DNA of 64,000 nucleotides, taken from Nitrospirota bacterium (GTDB lineage: Bacteria > Nitrospirota > Thermodesulfovibrionia > Thermodesulfovibrionales > Magnetobacteriaceae). The notes below the pieces were generated by a model, which was given only the letters and a program-made list of their open reading frames with translations, had not been told where the DNA came from and ran no database searches. The stretch is taken from the NCBI GenBank assembly GCA_015233895.1, contig JADFXG010000003.1, positions 1 through 64,000 on the forward strand. The letters run 5' to 3'. Of the stretch, positions 43,017-52,428 are shown piece after piece. A program made the position numbers and the translations under genes. Numbering within the stretch: the first letter of the stretch is position 1; each line of letters opens with the position of its first letter.

Positions 43017-44123
43017 CTATATTATCTCCAAATCGGCCGTCAGTGAGCCGGATGCCTTCAACGACTGGAGTATGGCTATGAGATCACGCGGGGTAGCGCC
43101 AAGTTTATTCAAGGCTGCGACAATCTCACTGAGGGTTGAGCCGGTGATTTTTGTAAGTGCCACATTTTTATCTTTAATGTCTATAGCTGCCGCAGGTTGC
43201 ACAACAGCTCCAGGTTCCATTTGTGGCGAAGGGAACTTCACCTCTATTGTTAAATCCCCGTGTGCTATTGCCACCGGGTGGAGCTTAACATTTTCGCCAA
43301 TTATTACTGTCCCGGTTCGTTCATTTACAATGACTTTAGCTCTGTTGTCAGTGTTTGCGTCAAGGGATTCAAGTTGATTGACAAGCTCTACAACCCTGTT
43401 GGTATATTTGGGCGGAATCTTAACTTTCACCGAGGATGGGTCCGGGGTGGTGGCATAATTGCCGCCAAGAAAACCATTTATGGCATTCCTTATGTTTGAA
43501 GCCGTGGTAAAATCAGAATTTTTCAAATTAAAAGTAATATCCTCAGCATGAGCAAGGTCAAAGCCAAACTCCTTCTCAACGCTTGCACCGCTAGTGATAA
43601 GGCCAACGGTGGGGAAATTCTTAGTAACTGATGCGCCACTCTGGGCTGCCGTAAAGCCGCCGATTGATACGCTGCCCTGAGCCAGTGCATAGACTTTATT
43701 GTCAGGGCCTTGCAGAGGGGTCATCACAAGGGTGCCACCCTGAAGACTTTTAGCGTCCCCGATAGCTGACACATTTGCGTCCACCTTCATCCCGACTTTT
43801 GGAAAGGCTGGCAGAGCTGCCGTGACCATTACAGCAGCCACGTTTTTTGCAGTAATATCCGTGGATTTTATAGAAACCCCCATCCGATAGAGCATATTTA
43901 CCATGCTCTGGAGCATGGGGCCTTTTTTGTCACCGCTGCCGTTTAAACCCACAACAAGGCCATAACCAACAAGTTGATTCTCCCGTATCCCTTTTACTGT
44001 GGTTATGTCTTTGACACGCTCAGCACACACTGTTGAGGCGGTAAGAAGGCTTATAGCCGCCATCAAAAGTGCTGCTATCGCCTGTTTTGCGCATCTTTTT
44101 GCTAATATATCCAAACCTGTCAT
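43017..44123 (-). CDS. flgI: Flagellar P-ring protein
   Basis: 368 residues with a signal peptide (cleavage near VCAE). The mature start is RVKDITTVKGIRENQLVGYGLVVGLNGSGDK, followed by SLQGGTLVMTPLQGPDNKVYALAQGSVS and a C-terminal LTKITGSTLSEIVAALNKLGATPRDLIAILQSLKASGSL. It forms the periplasmic P ring around the rod and depends on the chaperone FlgA, which is encoded three genes upstream. The P ring confirms a Gram-negative envelope. AAGGATAAG precedes ATG 44123. Confidence 0.97.
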   Translation of the reverse strand: MTGLDILAKRCAKQAIAALLMAAISLLTASTVCAERVKDITTVKGIRENQLVGYGLVVGLNGSGDKKGPMLQSMVNMLYRMGVSIKSTDITAKNVAAVMVTAALPAFPKVGMKVDANVSAIGDAKSLQGGTLVMTPLQGPDNKVYALAQGSVSIGGFTAAQSGASVTKNFPTVGLITSGASVEKEFGFDLAHAEDITFNLKNSDFTTASNIRNAINGFLGGNYATTPDPSSVKVKIPPKYTNRVVELVNQLESLDANTDNRAKVIVNERTGTVIIGENVKLHPVAIAHGDLTIEVKFPSPQMEPGAVVQPAAAIDIKDKNVALTKITGSTLSEIVAALNKLGATPRDLIAILQSLKASGSLTADLEII

Positions 44124-44134
44124 CTTATCCTTCC

Positions 44135-44833
44135 TTAAAAGGGTGAAACCTTATTCCAAAGCCTTACCAGCCATCCCGGTGACTGCAGTTCTTGCAAGTA
44201 ACCATCTCCTACCAGATACATCCTGGCATCAGCCACCTTTGAGCTTGCTACAGCGTTATTTGAGTCCACATCATCAGGCCTTATTATACCCTGAAGCACC
44301 AGAATTTTTCTTTCATAATTTATGGTAACCTCTTTTCTTGAATCAATTACGAGATTGCCGTTAGGAAGCACTTCTATAACTTTAGCCGCTATGGTAGCAG
44401 TGAATTTAGCATCTTGCTTGGTTTCGCCTTTGCCCGTGTAACTGTCTTTTGCAGAGGTATTAACCTGGCCACCGGAGCCTGCTCCACCAGTCAGGCCTAA
44501 AGTGGCGGATGTTAAATTAAAAAGACCCGTTACACCTTCATTTAAAGTTGAAGTCTTAGTCCCATCGGTTTCATCTTTATTATCTGCCGTTACGCTTTCT
44601 GAGATATTTATTGTTACAATGTCATTAAGCCGCTTTGCCTTTCTGTCCTCATAGAGGCTTGCCGTATCGGTGTACAAAGAGCCGTCCTGAGGACGTTTTT
44701 CTGAATCCCCGCCATAGTAGTACTTTGATGATTGAGTAGGGAGTTTACTGGCCGGCGATTGACAGCCATAGCTGGCCAAAAGTGAAAAGATTGCCATTAT
44801 CATTAATAGTGTTTTCATATTCAGTGTTTCCAT
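44135..44833 (-). CDS. flgH: Flagellar L-ring lipoprotein
   Basis: About 232 residues. The lipoprotein signal ends LLASYGC; the mature protein has SLYEDRKAKRLNDIVTINISESVTADNK, GKGETKQDAKFTATIAAKVIEVLPNGNLVIDSRKEVTINYERKILVLQGIIRPDDV, and a C-terminal GDGYLQE. It forms the outer-membrane bushing of the flagellar rod. ATG 44833 and ATG 44818 are both possible starts; a still longer form (44851) would overlap flgA. An L ring is direct evidence of an outer membrane. Confidence 0.95.
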   Translation of the reverse strand: METLNMKTLLMIMAIFSLLASYGCQSPASKLPTQSSKYYYGGDSEKRPQDGSLYTDTASLYEDRKAKRLNDIVTINISESVTADNKDETDGTKTSTLNEGVTGLFNLTSATLGLTGGAGSGGQVNTSAKDSYTGKGETKQDAKFTATIAAKVIEVLPNGNLVIDSRKEVTINYERKILVLQGIIRPDDVDSNNAVASSKVADARMYLVGDGYLQELQSPGWLVRLWNKVSPF

Positions 44834-44837
44834 GTTT

Positions 44838-45470
44838 TTAGTTGTCCACAATTACAGTACGGCTGTCGATGACTTTGCCGAAGATTATTTTTTTAGATTT
44901 TGGGTTTGCAACTCTGATATACTGTCCCATAATGCCGTCTTCTTTCGCTATACCGCTCATGGTTATTGTAAATTTGTCAGCTTTGACCATCATAACAACC
45001 TCACGGCCTTTCTGAACAACCGGTGCTGTTTCAATAAGAGTGCTGGTAATAACCCGATTGGCTGGAATTGTGTGATTAACCATTTTCCCAACGATTAATG
45101 ATGGATCAGTGATAGCGCCTGCAGGAATTCTTCTTATATCATACAGGGTTTTTGCAATATCGTCTAATGCAAGAACAGTGCCCTTTTTCAGAGGTCTCAC
45201 ATTAGCCATTACCCATGTACGTGCCGAAACATCCGCCTCGTAGTAATTGACGTCACCGGAGGAAAACTTCATTGCAAACATGGCTCTGCCTGGTATTGCA
45301 CCGTTATATAAAACGACCTCAACAGGGGGCATATCGGGAAACTCTGCTGCAGGACTTACGCTTCTGACCTCCACATCAGGCCACGGATACACCTCCGTGA
45401 CATAGGCCTTTACGGCATCCTCAGGGCTCCACACTGCCATAAGCATTGTTAAAATTAGAGTTGTCACCAT
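44838..45470 (-). CDS. flgA: Flagellar P-ring assembly chaperone
   Basis: 210 residues with a short export signal. It has a SAF-like domain: ANVRPLKKGTVLALDDIAKTLYDIRRIPAGAITDPSLIVGKMVNHTIPANRVITSTLIETAPVVQKG and a C-terminal VANPKSKKIIFGKVIDSRTVIV. FlgA assists FlgI polymerisation in the periplasm. It follows flgG by 6 bases and precedes flgH, the compact order expected of a rod and ring operon. Confidence 0.92.
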   Translation of the reverse strand: MVTTLILTMLMAVWSPEDAVKAYVTEVYPWPDVEVRSVSPAAEFPDMPPVEVVLYNGAIPGRAMFAMKFSSGDVNYYEADVSARTWVMANVRPLKKGTVLALDDIAKTLYDIRRIPAGAITDPSLIVGKMVNHTIPANRVITSTLIETAPVVQKGREVVMMVKADKFTITMSGIAKEDGIMGQYIRVANPKSKKIIFGKVIDSRTVIVDN

Positions 45471-45476
45471 GTCAAA

Positions 45477-46265
45477 TTACCTCTTTAGATTATTAGCCGT
45501 CTGAAGCATCTCATCAGACGTTTGGATTGCTTTTGAGTTAAATTCATAAGCTCTCTGGGCAACTATCATGTTTACCATTTCATCAACTACATTAACGTTG
45601 CTGGTTTCCAAAAACCCCTGAGAAATCGAGCCAAAACCATTCTGTGAGGCAGTGCCCAAATCCACTGCTCCTGAGGCATCGGTCTCTTGATACAGATTTG
45701 AACCTATTGCCTTAAGACCTGCCGGGTTAACAAACCGTGCAAGCTCTATCTGTCCAATTTGGCTGTAGGTGGTCTGTGTGTTTTGAGTCACAGACACAAT
45801 GCCGTCAGAGCTTATACTTAAGGCGGTAGTATCACTGGGAACGGTTATTTCCGGTTCAAGCGGGTAACCGGAATCGTTAACAATTTTACCATCCTTATCC
45901 AGTTTAAAGGCTCCCGAACGGGTGTATGAAATTGTGCCATCCGGCATTAGAATCTGAAAAAACCCTGTGCCATCAACTGAGAGATCCAGCTGATTCCCTG
46001 TATTTATAACATCCCCCTGCATAAATATTTTCCCAACTGCCACGGGCGCTACTCCAAGGCCTATTTGTTCACCGGTAGGCGATACCAATCCCTCTGCCGT
46101 TTGAGCGCCCGGGTTTATGATTGCCTGATACATCAAATCCTTAAACTCAGCCCGGCCTTTTTTGAAACCATACGTGTTTACATTAGCCAGGTTGTTTGAT
46201 ATTGTGTTAATATTGGTCTGCTGAGCAGTCATTCCCGTTGCCGCTATAAAAAGTGATCTTTGCAT
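45477..46265 (-). CDS. flgG: Flagellar distal rod protein
   Basis: 262 residues, the standard length. N-terminus [44 protein letters not shown] and C-terminus [46 protein letters not shown] are diagnostic. It builds the distal rod crossing the peptidoglycan and outer membrane. AAGGAGGT precedes ATG 46265. Confidence 0.97.
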   Translation of the reverse strand: MQRSLFIAATGMTAQQTNINTISNNLANVNTYGFKKGRAEFKDLMYQAIINPGAQTAEGLVSPTGEQIGLGVAPVAVGKIFMQGDVINTGNQLDLSVDGTGFFQILMPDGTISYTRSGAFKLDKDGKIVNDSGYPLEPEITVPSDTTALSISSDGIVSVTQNTQTTYSQIGQIELARFVNPAGLKAIGSNLYQETDASGAVDLGTASQNGFGSISQGFLETSNVNVVDEMVNMIVAQRAYEFNSKAIQTSDEMLQTANNLKR

Positions 46266-46310
46266 CCCCTGTGACCTCCTTATAAAAACCTATAAAGTAT
46301 TAATAAGATG

Positions 46311-47021
46311 TTATATATTTGCCATGCCGGTAGTTACTTTACTGGTAGCTTCATCAAAAGACTGCATTACTTTCTGATGTGCCTCGTACTCTCTGTAGAG
46401 CTCTATCATGTTGACCATTTCCCGCACTATGTTGACATTTGACGTTTCAAGGTGGCCTTGCTCCACAGTTGAATTTGACGCAACAGGCGGCTCTTCTGAG
46501 GCAAAGGTGCTGTCGCCTTGTTTATAGACAGATGCCGGGTTTTCAAATTGCACAACCTGAAGCTTGTCTATTGATACGCCGTTTACTGAGACATTACCAT
46601 CGCTGCTGATGTTGATATCCCCGTTAGGGATTCCAATAGGGCCGCTTGTGCCTTGAACAAGCCGTCCATCGGCAGTAGAAAGAAAACCCGCTGAGTTGAC
46701 TTTAAAGTTACCGTTTCTTGTGTATTTGCCGCCGTCTAAAACAAAATAACCGGGCCCGTTTATGGCCGCGTCCAGTTGGTTGCCGGTGTGAATCAAGCCG
46801 CCCATTGAGCGGTCGGTATAAACTCCGGAGTGGTAGGTCATATCTCTTGCATCGTTGGGCTGTTCCATATCGTTTAACTCGGTAAGCAAAAAGTCTTTAA
46901 AGCCCATCCTGTCAAGTTTGTAACCATACGTGTTAGAGTTGGCTATGTTGTTGGAAACTAATTCCAACTCCTTCATTTTTGACACTGCCCCAGAGGCAGC
47001 TATATACATTCCTTTATACAT
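46311..47021 (-). CDS. flgF: Flagellar proximal rod protein FlgF
   Basis: 236 residues, beginning MYKGMYIAASGAVSKMKELELVSNNIANSNTYGYK and ending VNIVREMVNMIELYREYEAHQKVMQSFDEATSKV. It is a FlgF/FlgG paralogue, shorter than FlgG and placed before it, so it is called FlgF. A start at TTG 47051 is ruled out because that codon lies inside the sigma-54 promoter at 47062-47047. First gene of the flagellar run. Confidence 0.92.
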   Translation of the reverse strand: MYKGMYIAASGAVSKMKELELVSNNIANSNTYGYKLDRMGFKDFLLTELNDMEQPNDARDMTYHSGVYTDRSMGGLIHTGNQLDAAINGPGYFVLDGGKYTRNGNFKVNSAGFLSTADGRLVQGTSGPIGIPNGDINISSDGNVSVNGVSIDKLQVVQFENPASVYKQGDSTFASEEPPVASNSTVEQGHLETSNVNIVREMVNMIELYREYEAHQKVMQSFDEATSKVTTGMANI

Positions 47022-47046
47022 TTTTCGTCGCTCTGTAAGTGTAAAT

Positions 47047-47062
47047 TGCAAATACTATGCCA
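47047..47062 (-). promoter_or_regulatory. Sigma-54 promoter of the flgF-led flagellar operon
   Basis: Minus-strand TGGCATAGTATTTGCA matches TGGCACGNNNNTTGCA with both GG and GC doublets in register. Transcription should start near 47036, about 15 bases before the flgF ATG. This implies an FlgR/FleQ-type activator elsewhere. Confidence 0.7.
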
Positions 47063-47249
47063 AATATATAACATCTTAATAATAAAGGTATTTTTGCTTT
47101 TTGCAGTTAATTCTAAGTCAGATTGACGGTACATTTTTTCTGAAAATGGGAAAAGTTTTCCGGAATATCAACATTGTGTTTATAATTTAGATTTATACTG
47201 ATAATTTAGATTATAATATGCTATTAGGCAAGAGGAGGGAGTGGTATAA

Positions 47250-49586
47250 ATGCAAAACATATTGATAGTTGATGATATGGTGGAAAATCTCCTTGTACTG
47301 GAAACTCTCCTTGATCAGGCAGACGTAAATATAGTAAGGGCGATAAATGGTAAAGAGGCGCTGTGGAAACTTCTAAGCGATGAGTTTGCCCTTTTAATAC
47401 TTGACGTAAATATGCCTGAAATGAATGGCTTTGAGGTAGCAAACCTAATTAGAACCAACAAGAAAACCAGGACGCTCCCAATAATTTTTATAAGTGCTAC
47501 AAACATAGATGAAGCATTTGTTTTTAAGGGTTATAATCTTGGTGCCGTAGATTATTTAGTAAAACCGGTCAACGATATAGTTTTAAAAAGTAAGGTAAGC
47601 GTATTTCTTAAACTTGACAAACAAAGGCGAATAATAATTGATCATTCTCAGCTACTGCGTAAAGCAAACGAGGAGTTACGGCTTCAAGGTGAAATTTTGG
47701 CTAACGTGTCAGAGGGTGTTATACTCATTAAAGCCTCAGATGGAACCATTGTGTTTACTAACCCAAAATTTGAGCAGATGTTCGGTTACAATGAGGGAGA
47801 GCTAATTGGCAGGAATATCTCTGTTGTTAATGCTCCCGGTGAGAAAACACCTGAGGAAACAGCAAGGGAAATTCAGGATTCATTGAACAGAAACAATGTC
47901 TGGCGTGGTGAACTGCGTAATATTAAAAAAACAGGTGAGATTTTTTGGTGTTATGCAACCGTTTCGACCTTTGACCACGCAAAGTACGGTAAAGTGTGGA
48001 TAGCTGTACACAATGATATAACGCAAACTAAGAGAGCACAGGAGGAGGTAAAAACAGAGAGGGATAAACTTAAAAGAATAATGGAGAAAATGCAAGACGG
48101 CGTCATTATAACAAGCAAAGAATATGATATAGAGTACATTAATGACACCATATCAAAAGTGTTTGGTGATGTAAACGGACGTAAATGTTATGAGTATTTT
48201 CATAATGACACAAAGCCCTGCCAGCTGTGCAGAAGTGAAGAGGTGTTTTCAGGTAAAAGCATTGTCCGGGAGGCATATTCACCTGTAAGCAATAAAACAT
48301 ATTCGATCTTTGAGACCCATATTAATAATCTTGATGGAACATTGTCCAAGTTTGAAGTCTCTCACGATATTACGGATATTAAAAATGCTCAGGAGATAAT
48401 GAAAAGAGAGCTGGATCTACAAAGCGCTATTGCAGAAGTATCAGGGGCATTATTATCTGCTGATAAAAGTATATATGATATAGCACAGATAGTGCACAAA
48501 CAGGCTATGAAACTTACCTCAAGCGCTCACGGCTTTGTGTCCGAGGTTGATACAGAAACTGAGGAGGTCATAACACATGCTTTGAAAGGTTGTATTCCCT
48601 CCGGGCACATTCCATTGGAGAGGTTTCTTTCTACTCCTGCTGTGATTGGTGATACGCTTATTGGACAGATAGCTCTTGCTAACCCGGAGAAAGATTATAC
48701 CGATGAGGATTTAAACATCATAAAACGTCTTGCAACAATTTATGCACTTGCAGTTGAGCGTAAACGAATTGAAGAGCAATTGAAAAACTTAAATAATCAT
48801 CTTGGGGCAATGGTAGAGGAGGAGATCGAAAAAAGACGAACTCATGAGCAGATGCTGATTCAGCAGTCTAAGATGGCAGCCATGGGGGAAATGATAGGAT
48901 TAATCGCCCACCAGTGGAAACAGCCGCTAAATGCTGTAGGATTAACGATACAGGATATAAGAGATACTTATGAGTACGATGAACTTAATGAACAATATCT
49001 CGATAAGTCAGTTGAATCCATGATGGCACAGTTAAGTTTCATGTCAAAGACGATAGATGATTTCAGGAATTTCTTTGTACCCTCAAAGTTAAAAGTCCGG
49101 TTTAATGTAAAGACAGCTATAGAGGAATTGCTGTCAATGTTTGCAAATATACTTATCAAAAACAATATAAAAGTTTCTGTGCAAACAGACAGCGATACGT
49201 TATTTAGTACTTTTGGCTATCCAAATGAATTTAAGCAGGTGGTGCTCAGTATTTTAAATAACTCAAGAGATGCAATTGCCGCCATAAAGACAAATGGCAG
49301 CGAAATCAAAGGTTGTATCACAATTAATATAGGTAACAACGAAGGCAAATCCAGGGTCATCGTTTTAATAGGAGACAACGGCGGAGGAATTGCCGATGAT
49401 ATTATAGGAAAAATTTTTGAGCCTTATTTTTCAACTAAAGAAACCGATGGCACAGGGATTGGGCTTTATATGTCAAAGACGATAATAGAGACAAATATGG
49501 GCGGCAGTTTAACAGTGCGTAATATCAGTGGCGGAGCGGAGTTTGTGATAAGTCTGGATGTTTATACGGTTGACCCCGGCAAATAG
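47250..49586 (+). CDS. Hybrid sensor kinase: receiver-PAS-PAS-GAF-histidine kinase
   Basis: 778 residues. The receiver domain comes first: D8/D9, phospho-Asp D52 in LILDVNMP, K105 in YLVKP. Then PAS 1 (~150-265), PAS 2 (~275-385, with CQLCRSEE, a possible Cys-based sensor), and a GAF-like domain (~395-520). A coiled coil leads to the kinase core: the H box is HQWKQPLN (~561), the N box NNSRDAI, and the ATP lid GDNGGGIADD and GTGIGLYMSKTI. There are no membrane helices, so it is cytoplasmic. The N-terminal receiver suggests control by another kinase. No paired regulator is adjacent. GAGGAGGG precedes ATG 47250. Confidence 0.92.
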   Translation: MQNILIVDDMVENLLVLETLLDQADVNIVRAINGKEALWKLLSDEFALLILDVNMPEMNGFEVANLIRTNKKTRTLPIIFISATNIDEAFVFKGYNLGAVDYLVKPVNDIVLKSKVSVFLKLDKQRRIIIDHSQLLRKANEELRLQGEILANVSEGVILIKASDGTIVFTNPKFEQMFGYNEGELIGRNISVVNAPGEKTPEETAREIQDSLNRNNVWRGELRNIKKTGEIFWCYATVSTFDHAKYGKVWIAVHNDITQTKRAQEEVKTERDKLKRIMEKMQDGVIITSKEYDIEYINDTISKVFGDVNGRKCYEYFHNDTKPCQLCRSEEVFSGKSIVREAYSPVSNKTYSIFETHINNLDGTLSKFEVSHDITDIKNAQEIMKRELDLQSAIAEVSGALLSADKSIYDIAQIVHKQAMKLTSSAHGFVSEVDTETEEVITHALKGCIPSGHIPLERFLSTPAVIGDTLIGQIALANPEKDYTDEDLNIIKRLATIYALAVERKRIEEQLKNLNNHLGAMVEEEIEKRRTHEQMLIQQSKMAAMGEMIGLIAHQWKQPLNAVGLTIQDIRDTYEYDELNEQYLDKSVESMMAQLSFMSKTIDDFRNFFVPSKLKVRFNVKTAIEELLSMFANILIKNNIKVSVQTDSDTLFSTFGYPNEFKQVVLSILNNSRDAIAAIKTNGSEIKGCITINIGNNEGKSRVIVLIGDNGGGIADDIIGKIFEPYFSTKETDGTGIGLYMSKTIIETNMGGSLTVRNISGGAEFVISLDVYTVDPGK

Positions 49587-49731
49587 TTTTAGAATCAGGT
49601 AATTTCAATCCTCCTCAGGCCGTGTGCCGTAGTATCAGTTATATAATAAAGAAAACCACTGTGCTGACCGATAAGTGAGTATAGTTGCCTGATGATGGTT
49701 TTTATGCTAAAATTGAGTTAAGAGGTGTAAA

Positions 49732-49953
49732 ATGGACAAAGATGCCATTGAAAAAGTCATAGGAAAAGTAAGAGAAGGGCTTAAACCTGAGGGCGGCGAC
49801 ATTGAGTTAATAAACGAAAAGGACGGGGTTTTATACGTCCGGTTAACCGGTTCCTGTGAGAGTTGTCCAATGTCGGGGTTAACTATGACAAACTGGGTAG
49901 AAAAAACGCTTTTAGAGGGACTTCCCGGATTAAAAGGTGTAAAGGCTGTCTGA
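49732..49953 (+). CDS. NifU C-terminal-domain iron-sulfur scaffold (Nfu)
   Basis: 73 residues: VIGKVREGLKPEGGDIELINEKDGVLYVRLTGSCESCPMSGLTM, with the CxxC that holds a transferable [4Fe-4S] cluster. It is a minimal Nfu carrier serving enzymes such as LipA or NapA. AAGAGG precedes ATG 49732. The amiC start lies 2 bases after its stop. Confidence 0.95.
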   Translation: MDKDAIEKVIGKVREGLKPEGGDIELINEKDGVLYVRLTGSCESCPMSGLTMTNWVEKTLLEGLPGLKGVKAV

Positions 49954-49955
49954 GT

Positions 49956-51776
49956 ATGCGCCGTTTACAGGTCGTTTCCCTTGTTGCTGTGTGTTTGCTC
50001 TTGTTAGTGCAAGCAGCAGCGGGGGCTAATGCCAAAAACGAAATTAAAGATGTACGGGTATTTTCTTCAAAACAATATACACGCGTAGTTATAGATCTGC
50101 TCACTACCCCTGTCTTTAAAGAAGGGGCTATCCCTGACGCTAAGAAAATTTACTTTGACCTGCAGGATGCCGTCCTGAGAGCAACGTCTGTGAAGTCTAA
50201 GGATGTATCTAATGCTGTCATTAAAAAGGTACGCTTAGGACAGTTTGACGCAACCACGGTAAGAATTGTTTTTGATCTCGACAACTACACTCAGCACAGG
50301 GTGTTTACCTTAACAGATCCTAACAGAATAATTATAGATGTATATGCTGCTAAGGAACAAACTGAACCTCTGCCTGCAGAGTCAAAATCAGGAGTCGAGG
50401 AAACCTCTGCAAAAAAAGACCAGCCATTAATTAAGGAAAAAACCAAAGCTAAGGAAAAAACCGAACCTTTGCCTTTTGAGGCTAAACCAGGCACCGATGG
50501 AACCGTTGCAAAAAAAGACCAGCCATTAGTTAAGGAAAAAACTAAAACTAAGGAAAAAACTGAACCTCTGCCCGCAGAGTCAAAATCAGGAGTCGAGGAA
50601 ACCTCTGCAAAAAAAGACCAGCCATTAGTTAAGGAAAAAACTAAAACTAAGGAAAAAACTGAACCTCTGCCTTTTGAGGCAAAACCAGGCACCGAGGAAA
50701 CCTCTGCAAAAAGAGACCAACCATTAGTTAAGGAAAAAACTAAAACAGGGGAGAAAGTTAAATCCGAGCAAAAGGCCAAACCAGAAGAGAAAGCTAAAGC
50801 TGAAGAGAAAGTTAAATCCGAGCCAAAAACCACAGATGAGGATGTGGCAAAAATTGAGGAAAAGGTCAAAGCTGAACTAAAGTCTAAACTTGAGGAAAAG
50901 CCTAAAAAATCTGACAAAGTTAAGACTGCCAGTCAAAAACACTCTGATAAGCCAAAGACATCTGTCAAAGATAAGGGGAAAAAGGGCAAGGACAGTGATA
51001 TCGCAGTGCAGGAAATTGAGAAAAAAGTGGAGAGTGAGACTTTTACCCGTAAAAAGATAGTGATAGACCCTGGACATGGCGGCCATGACACCGGGGCCAT
51101 AGGTGTAACCGGCCTTCAGGAAAAAGATGTTGTGTTAGAGGTAGCTAAAAAGACTGCCACTATTTTGAAAGAAAAATATATGTATGATGTAACCCTTACG
51201 CGCGATGATGACACGTTCATCTCCCTTGACGAAAGAGCCGCCATAGCAAATGGTAAAAATGCCGATTTGTTTGTCTCCATCCATGGCAATGCCAATAATT
51301 CCCCCTCGGTGCGAGGTTTAGAGACATACTTTCTCAACTTTTCTAACAGCGAGGAGTCAATGAAAGTAGCTGCCCGTGAAAACGACATCTCAGTAAAACG
51401 GATGAAAGAAGTGCAATCGGAACTGGGGCTTATTCTGGCCTCACTGGCACGTGAGACCAAACGTGATGAATCCCTCCGGCTTGCCCACTACTTACAAAAC
51501 TCACTGTACACGTATCTGAGGAAAAAACATAAGGATATAGTGGATCATGGCGTAAGACAGGCGCTGTTTTACGTTTTAGTCGGTGCTAACATGCCCTCAG
51601 CCCTTGTTGAAATTTCATACCTTACAAACCCTGATGAGGAAAAGCGCCTGAAAACTGACCAGTACAAGGATGAAATAGCCGCCTCCCTTGCCGCAGGCAT
51701 TAACAAGTACATGACCTCGCTGCCAGGAGCACCGGAGTATGCAAAGGCTGCCGGAGCCAAAAAGAGACTCAACTAA
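49956..51776 (+). CDS. amiC: N-acetylmuramoyl-L-alanine amidase (AmiC type) with AMIN domain and repeat spacer
   Basis: 606 residues from ATG 49956; the frame is open further upstream, but that part overlaps nfu. A signal peptide is followed by an AMIN domain (~25-125: VRVFSSKQYTRVVIDL, FDLDNYTQHRVFTLTDPNRIIIDV), which localises amidases to septa. Residues ~133-265 hold four 33-residue repeats, then a Lys/Glu-rich helix region to ~360. The Amidase_3 domain shows zinc motifs IDPGHGGHDTG, NADLFVSIHGNA and a C-terminal SALVEISYLTN with the catalytic Glu. It cuts peptide stems from glycan in daughter-cell separation. Confidence 0.95.
   Translation: MRRLQVVSLVAVCLLLLVQAAAGANAKNEIKDVRVFSSKQYTRVVIDLLTTPVFKEGAIPDAKKIYFDLQDAVLRATSVKSKDVSNAVIKKVRLGQFDATTVRIVFDLDNYTQHRVFTLTDPNRIIIDVYAAKEQTEPLPAESKSGVEETSAKKDQPLIKEKTKAKEKTEPLPFEAKPGTDGTVAKKDQPLVKEKTKTKEKTEPLPAESKSGVEETSAKKDQPLVKEKTKTKEKTEPLPFEAKPGTEETSAKRDQPLVKEKTKTGEKVKSEQKAKPEEKAKAEEKVKSEPKTTDEDVAKIEEKVKAELKSKLEEKPKKSDKVKTASQKHSDKPKTSVKDKGKKGKDSDIAVQEIEKKVESETFTRKKIVIDPGHGGHDTGAIGVTGLQEKDVVLEVAKKTATILKEKYMYDVTLTRDDDTFISLDERAAIANGKNADLFVSIHGNANNSPSVRGLETYFLNFSNSEESMKVAARENDISVKRMKEVQSELGLILASLARETKRDESLRLAHYLQNSLYTYLRKKHKDIVDHGVRQALFYVLVGANMPSALVEISYLTNPDEEKRLKTDQYKDEIAASLAAGINKYMTSLPGAPEYAKAAGAKKRLN
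50352..50747 (+). repeat. Four 99-bp tandem repeats inside amiC
   Basis: Units start at 50352, 50451, 50550 and 50649, each encoding 33 residues around KEKTEPLP, EETSAKKDQPLVKEKTK. Units 1 and 3 (PAESKSG) and units 2 and 4 (PFEAKPGT) form an alternating A-B-A-B pattern, so a 198-bp unit was probably duplicated last. Confidence 0.85.
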
Positions 51777-52384
51777 TGATAAAAACCTGTTTTAAGCTCT
51801 CATTTTATTTATTATTCACTGTTTTAATTTTCACACTGTCTAATCTTAAGTTTTTTGTTGTATTAAGTGCAGTAGCCGGCTTACTCTGTCTGTTTTCTTC
51901 TGAAAAGCGCTATCGCGCGGGAGCTCTTCCCATAGGGTTGTTTCTTACCGCCACGTTTCTTAGTAACGCACTGTTTTCAGACGGATTATTAGTGGGCTCT
52001 TTCTTAGGAATATACGTATCTGAGGAGGGACTCAAACTTGCAATGCTGCGGACATCAAGAGTGTTTCTCATGATATTTGGCGCTAAGCTGCTTATGCTCT
52101 ATGTAACAGCTGCAGAGCTCAGGGAGGCACTTGGTAAAATTCTGTCACCTCTTCGGAAACTAAAAATTCCGGTTGATGACTTTATGGAAATCCTCACTCT
52201 TACCATGCTTGCAGTTCCGCTTTTAAAGACCCACTTAGTGGAATCATTTAAGGCAAAAGACGCTCAAAATACAAACGGCAGCCTGATGGCTAAAGCCCGC
52301 ACTGCTGCCTCATTACTGGTTCCCACACTGATAATGATTATAACCTCACCGGAGATAATTTTCAAAGAAACCAAGACCCTTTAG
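51776..52384 (+). CDS. CbiQ/EcfT-like membrane protein
   Basis: 202 residues with four to five hydrophobic helices and a cytoplasmic coupling region resembling the EcfT Ala-Arg motif area (LREALGKILSPLRKLKIPVDDFMEILTLTMLAVPLL). EcfT proteins couple ATPases to substrate-binding S components in vitamin or metal uptake. No EcfA or S component gene is nearby. It overlaps the amiC stop by one base (TAATG). The protein is short for the family (usually 250 or more), so the substrate and even full activity are uncertain. Confidence 0.7.
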   Translation: MIKTCFKLSFYLLFTVLIFTLSNLKFFVVLSAVAGLLCLFSSEKRYRAGALPIGLFLTATFLSNALFSDGLLVGSFLGIYVSEEGLKLAMLRTSRVFLMIFGAKLLMLYVTAAELREALGKILSPLRKLKIPVDDFMEILTLTMLAVPLLKTHLVESFKAKDAQNTNGSLMAKARTAASLLVPTLIMIITSPEIIFKETKTL

Positions 52385-52428
52385 GGATTTTTCACTACAT
52401 AATTAAAAGTAAGGAGACGCATAAGACT

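Noticed and set aside
50291-50917. 208-residue Ser/Phe-rich repetitive minus-strand frame
   Set aside because: Antisense shadow of the amiC tandem repeats; no ribosome site or promoter.
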